Below, piece by piece: positions 40,618 through 50,200 of a stretch of 60,234 nt of DNA. The DNA comes from Paraburkholderia oxyphila NBRC 105797. Its GTDB lineage: Bacteria > Pseudomonadota > Gammaproteobacteria > Burkholderiales > Burkholderiaceae. Position 1 is the stretch's first letter; each line of letters opens with the position of its first letter. The notes beneath the pieces are model-generated. The model saw nothing but the letters and a program-made list of their open reading frames with translations, ran no database searches and was not told the origin of the DNA. The stretch is from positions 1 to 60,234 of the forward strand of contig NZ_BAYD01000060.1 of assembly GCF_000685075.1 (NCBI RefSeq), in the 5' to 3' direction. The position numbers and the translations under genes are program-made.

Positions 40618-41683
40618 GTCCGCAGCCGTTGCGCATGCGCCCCCGGTTTCGCCGTGGCGGCGCACATGGCTGCGCTTTCGCGCGCAGCCGCTCGGCTTCT
40701 GGAGTCTCGTCATCTTCGCCACGCTGTTCGCGATCAGCCTGTTTGGCGAGGTGCTCGCCAACGACCGGCCGCTCGTGGTGCGTTACGAAGGCCACTACTA
40801 CTTCCCGATCGTGAAGGACTACCCGGAGACGATCTTCGGCGGCGACTTTCCCGCGAAGACCAACTATCTCGATCCGTATATCAGGCAGCGGCTCGAGTCG
40901 AACGGCAACTTCGCGGTCTATCCACCCAATCATTTCCATTACGACACGATCGATTACTTCGCGGCGCAGCCCTATCCCTCCGCGCCCTCGGCCAGCAACT
41001 GGCTCGGCACCGACCAGTTCGGCCGCGACGTGCTCTCGCGCCTGCTCTACGGCTTCCGGCTCTCGGTGCTGATGGCGCTCGCGCTCACGGTCTCGGGCGT
41101 CGCGCTGGGCGTGCTCACGGGCGCGGTGCAAGGTTTCTATGGAGGACGAACGGATTTGATCGGCCAGCGCATCATCGAAATCTGGAGCTCGATGCCGGAC
41201 CTGTATCTGCTCATCATCTTCGCGTCGATTTTCGAGCCCACGCTATGGCTGCTCTTCATCCTGCTTTCGATGTTCGGCTGGCTCGTGCTCTCCGACTACG
41301 TGCGCGCCGAGTTCCTGCGCAACCGCTCGCTCGATTATGTGAAGGCCGCACGCACGATGGGCCTCTCGAACTGGCAGATCATGTGGCGCCACGTGCTGCC
41401 CAACAGCCTCACGCCGGTCATCACGTTCCTGCCGTTCCGCATGAGCGCGGCGATTCTCTCGCTCACGAGTCTCGACTTTCTCGGCCTGGGCGTGCCGCCG
41501 CCCACGCCGAGCCTGGGCGAATTGCTGCAGGAGGGCAAGAACAATCTCGAAGCGTGGTGGATTTCGCTTTCGGCTTTCGCGGCGCTCGTGATCACGCTGC
41601 TGCTGCTGACCTTCATGGGCGACGCGCTGCGTAACGCTCTCGACACGCGCCGCAAAGGCTCGGCATTCGGCGGAGGCAAGTGA
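40571..41683 (+). CDS. yejE: peptide ABC transporter permease YejE
   Basis: Second permease of the Yej-type importer, 370 residues. N-terminal cytoplasmic tail (Ser/Thr/Ala-rich, about 35 residues), TM1 (LGFWSLVIFATLFAISLFGEVLA), a long periplasmic segment (NDRPLVVRYEGHYYFPIVKDYPETIFGGDFPAKTNYLDPYI..NWLGTDQFGRDVLSRLLYGFRLS), four or five more helices, and the EAA loop DYVKAARTMGLSNWQIMWRHVLPNSLTPVITFLP. The NHFHYDTIDYF region is typical of YejE. The start ATG at 40571 lies inside yejB. The stop overlaps the ATPase gene start (TGATG). Confidence 0.95.
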   Translation: MSSSTPASSSTAWTAESAAVAHAPPVSPWRRTWLRFRAQPLGFWSLVIFATLFAISLFGEVLANDRPLVVRYEGHYYFPIVKDYPETIFGGDFPAKTNYLDPYIRQRLESNGNFAVYPPNHFHYDTIDYFAAQPYPSAPSASNWLGTDQFGRDVLSRLLYGFRLSVLMALALTVSGVALGVLTGAVQGFYGGRTDLIGQRIIEIWSSMPDLYLLIIFASIFEPTLWLLFILLSMFGWLVLSDYVRAEFLRNRSLDYVKAARTMGLSNWQIMWRHVLPNSLTPVITFLPFRMSAAILSLTSLDFLGLGVPPPTPSLGELLQEGKNNLEAWWISLSAFAALVITLLLLTFMGDALRNALDTRRKGSAFGGGK

Positions 41684-43323
41684 TGAATCGTCCTTTGCTG
41701 GAAATCGAGCGCTTTGGCGTACGCTTTGGCGAGAAGGTGGCCGTGCGCGAACTGAGCCTCTCGATCGCGCGCGGCGAGCGCGTGGCGCTCGTGGGGGAAT
41801 CGGGCTCGGGCAAAAGCGTGACGGCGCTGTCGATCCTCGGCCTCGTCGATCATGCGGAGCTTTCCGGGCGCATGCTGTTCAATGGCGAGGATTTGCTGCA
41901 AAAGACCGAGCAGCAGATGCGCGGCATACGCGGCGCCGATATCGCCATGGTGTTCCAGGAGCCCATGACGGCGCTCAATCCGCTGTATACGGTGGGCAAG
42001 CAGATTGCGGAAAGCCTGCGCCTGCATGAGGGGCTGAGCGCGGGCGCGGCGCGCGAGCGCGGCATCGAGCTGTTGCGCCGCACCGGCATTCCCGAGCCCG
42101 AGCGCCGCATCGACAGCTTCCCGCACCAGCTTTCAGGCGGCCAGCGCCAGCGCGCGATGATCGCGATGGCGCTGGCGTGCCGCCCGCGTCTGCTGCTCGC
42201 CGATGAGCCCACCACGGCGCTCGACGTGACCGTGCGCCAGCAGATTGTCGACCTGCTGATCGAGTTGCAGGAGCAGGAGGCGGCCGAGCGCGGCATGGCC
42301 GTGCTGCTCATCACGCACGACCTGAACCTCGTGCGGCGCTTCGCGCAGCGCGTGGCGGTGATGGAGAAGGGCGTGCTCGTGGAAACGAATACGACCGAGG
42401 CGCTGTTCTCGAACCCGCAGCACCCTTATACGCAGCGCCTGCTCGACAGCGAGCCGCGCCGCGAGGTGGCGGCAATCGAAGCCGGCGCGCCCCCCATTCT
42501 CGAAGTGAAGGGTTTGGCGGTGGACTACCGGACGGCGGCCAGGGGCTGGCGCTCGGTCTTTGGCAGCGCAACGTTTCGGGCCGTGCACGAAGCGGATCTG
42601 AGCTTGCGCCGCGGCGAAACGCTCGGTATCGTCGGCGAATCGGGCTCGGGCAAGTCGACGCTCGCGGCCACGGTGCTCGGCCTGCAGGGGGCGGCGGCGG
42701 GCGAGATCCGCATCGACGGAATCCCGCTCTCGGAGCAGCGCACGGCGCGCGCGCGGCGCGAGCTGTATTCGCGCCTGCAGGTGGTGTTTCAGGACCCGTT
42801 CGGCTCGCTTTCGCCGCGCATGACGATCGAGCAGATCGTGGGCGAGGGGCTGGCCGTGCATCGCCCCGATATCGAAGGTCCGGCGCGGCGCACGCGCATC
42901 GCCTCGCTGCTCGAGGAAGTAGGGCTGCCGGCCGATTCGCTGCAGCGCTATCCGCACGAATTCTCGGGCGGCCAGCGCCAGCGCATTGCCATTGCGCGCG
43001 CGCTCGCGGTCGAGCCCGAGCTGATGGTGCTCGACGAGCCCACCAGCGCGCTCGACGTCTCGATCCAGAAGCAGGTGCTCGCGCTGCTCACGAACTTGCA
43101 AAAGAAGTACAAGCTGAGTTATTTGTTTATCACGCACGATCTGGCCGTGATGCGCGCGATGGCGCATCGGGTGATCGTGATGAAAGCGGGCCGCATCGTC
43201 GAGCAGGGGGACACGCTCGACGTGCTGCATGCGCCGTCGCATCCTTACACGCAGTCGCTGCTGGCTTCCTCCATGCTGCAGGAGCCGCCACAGCCGCCGG
43301 ACCTCAAGGAGAAGTTCGCATGA
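41683..43323 (+). CDS. yejF: peptide ABC transporter ATPase YejF (fused double ATPase)
   Basis: Single polypeptide of 546 residues with two ABC ATPase domains (E. coli YejF about 529). Domain 1: Walker A VGESGSGKSVTALS, signature LSGGQRQRAMIAMAL, Walker B LLLADEPTTALD. Domain 2: Walker A VGESGSGKSTLAATV, signature FSGGQRQRIAIARAL, Walker B LMVLDEPTSALD. Each ends with a switch His region (LLITHDL, LFITHDL). It drives import through YejB/E. A C-terminal tail (QEPPQPPDLKEKFA) overlaps the TldD-like gene by 4 bases (ATGA). Confidence 0.95.
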   Translation: MNRPLLEIERFGVRFGEKVAVRELSLSIARGERVALVGESGSGKSVTALSILGLVDHAELSGRMLFNGEDLLQKTEQQMRGIRGADIAMVFQEPMTALNPLYTVGKQIAESLRLHEGLSAGAARERGIELLRRTGIPEPERRIDSFPHQLSGGQRQRAMIAMALACRPRLLLADEPTTALDVTVRQQIVDLLIELQEQEAAERGMAVLLITHDLNLVRRFAQRVAVMEKGVLVETNTTEALFSNPQHPYTQRLLDSEPRREVAAIEAGAPPILEVKGLAVDYRTAARGWRSVFGSATFRAVHEADLSLRRGETLGIVGESGSGKSTLAATVLGLQGAAAGEIRIDGIPLSEQRTARARRELYSRLQVVFQDPFGSLSPRMTIEQIVGEGLAVHRPDIEGPARRTRIASLLEEVGLPADSLQRYPHEFSGGQRQRIAIARALAVEPELMVLDEPTSALDVSIQKQVLALLTNLQKKYKLSYLFITHDLAVMRAMAHRVIVMKAGRIVEQGDTLDVLHAPSHPYTQSLLASSMLQEPPQPPDLKEKFA

Positions 43324-44756
43324 TCGATGAACGCTGGGCGCAGGCCGCGCGCACGCTGAAGAGCGGCGCCGACTTCTGGTCGCTGCGCATCGTGGACGAG
43401 CAGATCGAGAACCACGCCGTGCGCAACGACGTCGTGCAGCCGTTGCACGCCGTGCACGAGCGCGGCGCCATGGTGACCGCGTGGGCCGGCGCGGGTGCGG
43501 GCTACGCCGCCACGGCCGACCTGAGCGCAGCGGGGCTGCAGCGCGCGCTCGACATCGCCACGGCGCGGGCGCAGGCCAGCGCGAACTTCTCGCTGATCGA
43601 CCATCGCGAGCTTGCGCGGCCCGCAGCGAGCGGCAGCTATGCCTCGCCGAACCTGGAAACGCCGCTGCCCACGCGCGGCGAATGGCTGGAGCGCCTCGCG
43701 CAGCAATGCGCGGCCGCGAACCTCGATGCGCGCATCGTCGAGCGCGTGGCGAGCATGCACGTCGCGCACGCGGACCAGCTCTACCTCACGTGCGATGGCG
43801 TGCGCATCGAGCAGCGCTTTCGCTACCTGATGCCGGGCCTGAGCGTGGCCGCGCACGCCAACGGCGACACGCAGGTGCGCACGCTCGCGGGCGACCATGG
43901 CGCGCTCGCCCAGGGCGGCCTCGAGATCCTCGCGCGCCACGGCTTCGATGGCGCGGGCGCGCGCGTGGCCGACGAGGCGCTGCAACTGCTCGCGGCGCCG
44001 AACTGCCCGTCGGGCAAGCGCGATCTGCTGCTGATGCCGGACCAGATGATGCTGCAGATCCATGAGTCGATCGGGCATCCGCTCGAACTGGACCGCATTC
44101 TCGGCGACGAGCGCAACTTTGCGGGCTGGAGCTTCGTGAAGGCCGAGATGTTCGGCAGCTACCAGTATGGCTCGGAGCTGCTGAACGTGACGTTCGATCC
44201 CGAATTGCGCGAAGAAGCGGCCACCTACGCATTCGACGACGACGGCAGCGCGGCGACCAAACAATACCTGATCCGCAACGGCCGGCTCGAACGGCCGCTC
44301 GGCGGGGCGCTCTCGCAGCAGCGCGCGGGGCTGCCCGGCGTGGCGAACTCGCGCGCGGCCAACTGGAATCGCCCGCCCATCGACCGCATGGCGAACCTGA
44401 ATATCGAGCCCGGCTCGCAAACGCTCGATGCGATGATCGCCAACATCGAGAACGGCATCCTGATGACTTCGAATACCTCGTGGTCGATCGACGACCATCG
44501 CAACAAGTTCCAGTTCGGCTGCGAATACGGCCGGCTCATCGAGAACGGCAAGCTCACGCAGGTCGTGAAGCGCCCGAACTATCGCGGCATTTCGGCGAGC
44601 TTCTGGCGCAGCCTCGTTGCGGTAGGCGACGCGAGCACACGCGAGGTTTACGGCACGCCGTATTGCGGCAAGGGCGAGCCCGCGCAGGTGATCCGCGTGG
44701 GGCACGCGTCGCCCGCGTGCGTATTCAGCAACGTCGACGTGTTCGGAGGCGCCTGA
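43320..44756 (+). CDS. TldD/PmbA family metallopeptidase, TldD-like subunit
   Basis: Protein of 478 residues of the TldD group, which forms a heterodimeric zinc protease with TldE. The active-site motif is HESIGHPLELD (His-Glu-x3-His, about residues 248-258; E. coli TldD has HEAVGHGLEGD), followed by TFDPELREEAATYAFDDDGSAA. The tail is rich in Gly-Ile-Leu-x-Thr segments (ENGILMTSNTSWSIDDHRNKFQFGCEYGRLIENGKLTQVVKRPNYRG), where a further Cys metal ligand lies. It is tied to the transporter by a 4-base overlap and to the TldE-like gene by a 1-base overlap. TldD/E is known to trim microcin B17 and CcdA and to degrade unfolded peptides; here the likely substrate is the imported peptide. Confidence 0.92.
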   Translation: MIDERWAQAARTLKSGADFWSLRIVDEQIENHAVRNDVVQPLHAVHERGAMVTAWAGAGAGYAATADLSAAGLQRALDIATARAQASANFSLIDHRELARPAASGSYASPNLETPLPTRGEWLERLAQQCAAANLDARIVERVASMHVAHADQLYLTCDGVRIEQRFRYLMPGLSVAAHANGDTQVRTLAGDHGALAQGGLEILARHGFDGAGARVADEALQLLAAPNCPSGKRDLLLMPDQMMLQIHESIGHPLELDRILGDERNFAGWSFVKAEMFGSYQYGSELLNVTFDPELREEAATYAFDDDGSAATKQYLIRNGRLERPLGGALSQQRAGLPGVANSRAANWNRPPIDRMANLNIEPGSQTLDAMIANIENGILMTSNTSWSIDDHRNKFQFGCEYGRLIENGKLTQVVKRPNYRGISASFWRSLVAVGDASTREVYGTPYCGKGEPAQVIRVGHASPACVFSNVDVFGGA

Positions 44757-46117
44757 TGAGTGACAGACTTTTCTCGAGTGAGCGCGTGAGCGTGGACTGG
44801 CATACGCATTTCATGATGCTTGCGGGCGAGATCGACGCGCTGTTGGTCGAGGGCGAAACGGCGCTCACGTCGTTCGCGGGCGAGCAGTCGGACTTCATCC
44901 GCTTCAACGGCGGCAAGGTCCGGCAGACGGGCCAGGTCTCGCAGGGGCGGCTCACGCTGCGCCTGATCGATGGCGCGCGCCAGGCGTATTCGACGCTCGA
45001 CATCTGCGGCAACGCCGGGCAGGACCTGCGCGAGGTGAGCGCAGCGCTGCAGACGCTGCGCGCGGGCCTGCGCGACGCGCCCGACGATCCGCACCTGCTG
45101 TACGACACCACGTCATGGCAGCGCACCACGCGCCGCGCGGGGCGCTTGCGCGATCCCCACGCGCTCGTGCACGTGGTGGCCGAATGCGCGCGCGGGCTCG
45201 ATTTCGTGGGCTTCTACGCGGGCGGGTCGGTCTCGCGCGGCTTCGCGTCGAGCGGCGGCAGCCGCGGCTGGCACGAAGTCGAGAACTTCTGCTTCAGCTG
45301 GTCGCTCTACCATCCGGGCGGGCGCGCGATCAAGACGAGCTACGCGGGTGAGAACTGGGACGACGCGGTGTTCGCCCGCAAGGTGCAGGAGGCGGCGGCG
45401 CGCTTGCCGGTGCTCGCGCTCGCGCCGCGTGCGCTGGGTCCGGGCCAGTACCGCGCGTGGCTCGCGCCAGCGGCGCTCGAAGAGCTGCTGGGCGTGACCG
45501 CGTGGGGCGGCTTTTCGGCGCGCGCGCACGCGACTGCGCAGAGCCCGCTTCATCGGCTGCACGGCGGCGAGGTCGCGCTCGACGCGCGCGTCTCGATTGC
45601 GGAGGACCTGGAGCTCGGCATCGCGCCAGCCTTCAACGACGACGGCTATCTGCGCGCGAGCGTGCCGCTCGTGCGCGAGGGGTGCAGCGTCGCGCAACTG
45701 ACGAACGCCCGTACGGCGCGCGAGTACGGCCTGACGCCCAACGGTGCGCTCGCGAACGAGGCGCCTGTGTCGCTTGCGATGGCGGGCGGCGATCTCGCGG
45801 AGGAGGACGTGCTCGCGGCGCTCGGCACCGGGCTCTATGTGGGCAACCTGTGGTATGTGAACTTCTCGGACCGCATGAGCTGCCGGCTGACCGGCATGAC
45901 GCGTTTCGCCACGTTCTGGGTGGAAGAGGGCCGCATCGTCGCGCCGGTGGATGCCATGCGCTTCGACGACAGCCTGTACGGTCTGCTGGGCGAGCGGCTC
46001 GAACGCCTGGGCGCGCAGCCCGAGCTGCGCCTCTCCGACGACACATGGGGCCAGCGCGCGACGGGCGGCATGAAACTGCCGGGGGTGCTGGTGAAGTCGT
46101 TCGAATTGACGCTGTAG
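44756..46117 (+). CDS. TldE/PmbA-like partner subunit
   Basis: Protein of 453 residues of the PmbA/TldE half of the TldD-TldE protease, lacking the HExxxH motif. N-terminal part (HTHFMMLAGEIDALLVEGETALTSFAGEQSDFIRFNGGKVRQTGQVSQGRLTLRLIDGARQA) is the pore-lining beta-rich domain; the C-terminal domain includes GFYAGGSVSRGFASSGGSRGWHEVENFCFSWSLYHPGGRAIKTSY, RLTGMTRFATFWVEEGRIVAPVDAMRFDDSL and the end GGMKLPGVLVKSFELTL, typical of the family. TGATG overlap with tldD-like gene shows coupling. The subunit shapes the substrate tunnel of the heterodimer. Confidence 0.9.
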   Translation: MSDRLFSSERVSVDWHTHFMMLAGEIDALLVEGETALTSFAGEQSDFIRFNGGKVRQTGQVSQGRLTLRLIDGARQAYSTLDICGNAGQDLREVSAALQTLRAGLRDAPDDPHLLYDTTSWQRTTRRAGRLRDPHALVHVVAECARGLDFVGFYAGGSVSRGFASSGGSRGWHEVENFCFSWSLYHPGGRAIKTSYAGENWDDAVFARKVQEAAARLPVLALAPRALGPGQYRAWLAPAALEELLGVTAWGGFSARAHATAQSPLHRLHGGEVALDARVSIAEDLELGIAPAFNDDGYLRASVPLVREGCSVAQLTNARTAREYGLTPNGALANEAPVSLAMAGGDLAEEDVLAALGTGLYVGNLWYVNFSDRMSCRLTGMTRFATFWVEEGRIVAPVDAMRFDDSLYGLLGERLERLGAQPELRLSDDTWGQRATGGMKLPGVLVKSFELTL

Positions 46118-46164
46118 CCCGTTAGTCCACGCCCGGCGACTCGAAGAACAAGAAGGAAACAATC

Positions 46165-46710
46165 ATGCAGTCGAGGTTACCCGAGGGGCTCGTTGTGCGC
46201 GCACTGCGCCCCGGCGATGCCCAAGCGTTCCATGCGCTGCAGCACGGCCCGTCCGTGCTGCGCGGCAATCCGCATGCACCGTATCGCTCGCTCGAACAGA
46301 CGCGCGAGTGGATTGCCGGCGTGATGTCGCCCGCGCTCGCCATCGGTGCATGGGTGGGCGAGACGATGGTGGGCGAGGCCGAGCTCCATCCTCAGAAGCT
46401 GCGCCGCGCGCACGTGGGCCAGATCGGCATCTGCGTGCATGACGGCTGGCAGCGGCGCGGCATCGGTGCCCATCTGATGAGGCAGATTCTCGATTTCGCC
46501 GACAACTGGCTCGGCCTGCGCCGGCTCGAACTCCATGTCTTCACCGACAACGCCCCCGCGATCGCGCTCTATCGCCAGTGCGGTTTCGAAGTCGAGGCGC
46601 GCTTTCGCGGCACCGTGTTGCGCGAGGGCGTGCTCATCGACGCTTTCTTGATGGCGCGCCTGCGCGAGGCGCTGCCGTTCGCTCAGGAGTGCTGCCCATG
46701 CACGACATGA
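46165..46710 (+). CDS. GNAT family N-acetyltransferase, first copy
   Basis: Acetyl-CoA dependent acetyltransferase of 181 residues. The fold is visible as beta-strand VRALRPGDAQAFHAL, then motif A VGQIGICVHDGWQRRGIGAHLMRQILDFADNWLG (CoA pyrophosphate loop QRRGIG) and motif B LRRLELHVFTDNAPAIALYRQCGFEVEARFRGTVLREG with the Asn/Tyr pair used for catalysis in RimI-like enzymes. It is 47 bases after the TldE-like gene and overlaps the second acetyltransferase by 13 bases. The two share the same motif-B layout and are diverged duplicates. A role in acetylating an imported peptide or its product, as in microcin self-resistance, is inferred. Confidence 0.9.
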   Translation: MQSRLPEGLVVRALRPGDAQAFHALQHGPSVLRGNPHAPYRSLEQTREWIAGVMSPALAIGAWVGETMVGEAELHPQKLRRAHVGQIGICVHDGWQRRGIGAHLMRQILDFADNWLGLRRLELHVFTDNAPAIALYRQCGFEVEARFRGTVLREGVLIDAFLMARLREALPFAQECCPCTT

Positions 46711-47255
46711 CCTCATCGCCCGCGTCCACGTCTGCCGGCAGCATTCGCGTGCGCACCTCCGAGCCGTCCGATTTCGATGCGCTCGTCGACATGATGAACC
46801 AGCCAGGCGTGCGCCACGGCACGCTCCTGAGCGGCTGGCGCACGCCCGAATCCTTGCGTACATGGCACGAGAGCCGGCCGCCGGGCTGCATCACGATCTG
46901 CGCTGAAATCGATGGCCGCGTCGTCGGCCAATCGCATCTCGCAGTCGCGAAGCCGCGCCGCTCGCACTGCGCGTCGCTGGGCTTCGCCGTGCACGACGCG
47001 TACTGGCGGCGCGGGGTGGGCAGCGCGCTGATGGCGGCGATGGTCGAGTGCGCGGACCAATCGCTGGGCCTGCGCCGGCTCGAGCTCGAAGTGTTCGCCG
47101 ACAACGCAGCGGCGATCGCGCTCTATCGCAAGTTCGGCTTCGTGGTGGAAGGGCGCTCGCGCGGCTCCGCCATGCGCGACGGCCTGCTCGCTGACACGCT
47201 CCACATGGCGCGCTACGCGGACGCCCCACCGTTTGCGTTTCCATCAACCTCGTAA
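46698..47255 (+). CDS. GNAT family N-acetyltransferase, second copy
   Basis: Acetyltransferase of 185 residues, similar to its neighbour. Motif A reads ASLGFAVHDAYWRRGVGSALMAAMVECADQSLG and motif B LRRLELEVFADNAAAIALYRKFGFVVEGRSRGSAMRDG. N-terminal strand IRVRTSEPSDFDALVDMMNQPGVRHGTLLSG. An ATG at 46698 is preferred (CAGGAG upstream, within the end of the first GNAT gene). The longer N-terminus (about 12 residues of Thr/Ser) is probably disordered. It is 18 bases before the RND permease, so the acetylation and export steps are linked at the transcript level. Confidence 0.9.
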   Translation: MHDMTSSPASTSAGSIRVRTSEPSDFDALVDMMNQPGVRHGTLLSGWRTPESLRTWHESRPPGCITICAEIDGRVVGQSHLAVAKPRRSHCASLGFAVHDAYWRRGVGSALMAAMVECADQSLGLRRLELEVFADNAAAIALYRKFGFVVEGRSRGSAMRDGLLADTLHMARYADAPPFAFPSTS

Positions 47256-47273
47256 CCGCGGACCGACAAGCGC

Positions 47274-50200
47274 GTGCCCTTCTTCTTCATCGACAGGCCG
47301 GTCTTCGCGTGGGTCATCGCACTCGCCGTGATGGTCGCGGGCGTGCTCGCGATCCCCATGCTGCCGGTTGCGCAGTATCCGCGGCTCTCGCCGCCGCGCA
47401 TCGTGATCTACACGCAGTATCCGGGCGCATCGCCGGAAGAAGTGGACGCGAATGTGGCGAGCGTGATCGAGGAGAGCCTCGACGGCATTGAAGGTCTGCA
47501 GTACTACGAAACGACCAGCGACGCGCTCGGCAACCTCGAAATCGACGTGACCTTTGCGCCGGACAGCAATCCCGACATCGCGCTCGTGGACGTGCAGAAC
47601 CGGCTCAAGCAGGTGGAGGCACGACTGCCGCAGCCGGTCGTGCAGCAGGGCATCGACGTGGAGAAGGCCGCCAACACCTTCTTGATGCTCGTCGCGCTGA
47701 CCTCCACCGACGGCTCGCGCGATTCGGCGCAACTGAGCGACTACCTGAACCGCTTCATCCTGCGCGACCTGAAGCGCGCGCCGGGCGTGGGCGCGGCCGA
47801 GCTCTGGGATTCCGACGAGGCCATGCGCGTCTGGCTCGATCCCGTGAAGCTGCGCGAATACGGTCTCACGGCCGCCGAGGTCAACCTGGCCATCTCCGCG
47901 CAGAACGCGCCGGTGACGGCGGGCACGCTCGGCAACGCGCCGTTCGTGAACGGGCAGCAGACCACCGAGTCGGTGAGCGTGAAGGGGCAGCTCGACACGC
48001 CCGAGCAATTCGGGCAGATCGTGCTGAAGGCGAAGACGGACGGCTCGCTCGTGCGGTTGAGCGACATCGCGCGCGTGGAGCTCGGCCGCGCCGATTATTC
48101 CTTCTACTCGCGGCTGAACGGCCGCCCCGCGGCGACGGTGGGCATCCAGCTGGGCCCGCGCGGCAACGCGCTCGAAACGTCGAACGCGATCCGCACACGG
48201 CTCGCGGCGCTCTCGAAGCACCTGCCGCCGGGCATGGCGATCGAGATCCCGTTCGATACCGCGTACTTCGTGCGCGTGGCGATCCACGAAGTGGTGATCA
48301 CGCTCATCGAAGCCGTGGTGCTCGTGTTCGCCGTGATGTGGTTGTTCCTGCGAGACCTGCGTTCGACGCTCGTGCCCACCGTGGTGATTCCCGTCACGCT
48401 CATGGGCGCGTTTCTCGCGCTCTACGCGGGCGGAATGTCGATCAACGTGTTCACGATGTTCGGGCTCGTGCTCGCGATCGGCATCCTCGTGGACGATGCC
48501 ATCGTCGTGGTCGAGAGCGTGCACCGCGTGATGCACGAACGCGGTCTCCCGCCGCGCGAGGCCACGCGCGCCGCGATGAAGCGCATCGGCGGCGCGATCG
48601 TCGGCGTGACGGCCGTGCTCACGGCCGTGTTCGTGCCGATGCTGTTCTTCAACGGCAACGTGGGCGGCATCTACCGGCAGTTCGCCGTGGCGATGATCGC
48701 GTCCATGCTCGTCTCGTCGTTCATGGCGCTCTCGCTGACGCCGGCACTATGCGCCAACTTGCTCAGGATGCCGAAGCCTGTGCACAGGCCCGAGCGCGGC
48801 CTTGCAGCGCAAGCGGCGCGGGCCTCGCGCGGCTATCGCGCACTCGTGGCCGCGCTGCTGCGGCGCGGCCCGCGCTTGCTGGCGATCTACGTGCTCCTGT
48901 GCGCGGTCGGGGCGCTGCTCTACTGGAAGCTGCCACAGGGCTTCCTGCCGAGCGAGGACGAGGGCCAGCTGCAGGTAATGATCCAGTTGCCCGCGGGCGC
49001 TACCCAGGCGCGCACGTTCGACGTGGTCAAGCGCGTGGAGGCGATCCTCGGCAAGCAGCAGGCGGTGGGCAACGTGACGAGCGTGGTGGGCTGGAGCTTC
49101 GCGGGCAGCGGCCAGAACGTGGCGATGGCGTTCGTCGAGCTCAAGCCATGGGGCGAGCGCGGCAAGGAGGAAAAAGACGCGCAGACGCTGCGCGACGCGC
49201 TCAACGAGCAGTTCGCGACGATCCTCGACGGCGACGTGCAGGCCACGCTGCCTTCGGCGGTGCCGGGGATCGGGCACGCCGAGGGTTTCACGTACCGGCT
49301 GGAGGATCGCGGCGGCGCGGGCATGGACGCGCTGAAAGCCGCGCGCGATCAGCTGATCGACGCCGCGGGCAAGAGCCGCGTGGTGGCACAGGTGCATTCG
49401 GAGGACCTGCCCGACGCGCCGCGCGTGGAGCTCGACGTCGACCGCAACAAGGCCTACGCGTACGGCGTCTCGTTCGACCGCATCGCGGACGTGCTGGGCA
49501 GCACGTTCGGCTCGAACTACGTCAACGACTTCCCGGCGGGCGGCCGCATGCGCCGCGTGATCGTCGCCGCCGACGCACCCACGCGCATGAGCGACAACCA
49601 GCTGCTCGAGCTGCCGGTGCAGAACTCGGCGGGCGGCACCGTGGCGATGTCGTCGATCGCCGCCACGCACTGGACGCTCGGCCCCGTGATGCTGAGCCGC
49701 TACAACGGCTATCCGTCGCTCGACGTGACGGGGCGCGCAGCGCCGGGCCATAGCTCGGGCGAAGCGATGGCGGAAATGGAGCGGCTCGCACTCGCGCTGC
49801 CCGAGGGTGTGTCCGGAGAATGGACCGACGCCGCGTTCGAGGAAGTGCAGGCCGCGCGCCAGACGCCGCTCCTGCTCGGCCTTTCGCTGCTCGCGGTGTT
49901 CATGGTGCTCGCGGCGCTCTACGAGAGCTGGATCACGCCGCTCTCGGTGCTGCTGGTCGTGCCGCTCGGCGCGGTGGGCGCGGTGAGCGCGATGCTCCTG
50001 CGCGGATTGCCCAACGACATCTATTTCAAGGTGGGGATGGTGACCGTGATCGGCCTCGCGGCGAAGAACGCCATCCTGATCGTGCAGGCCGCGAACGTGC
50101 GCCGTGCGCGCGGCGTGCCGCTCGGCGCGGCGGTGGTGGGCGCGAGTGGCGAGCGCCTGCGGCCTATCGTGATGACCTCGGCGGCGTTCCTGCTCGGTGT

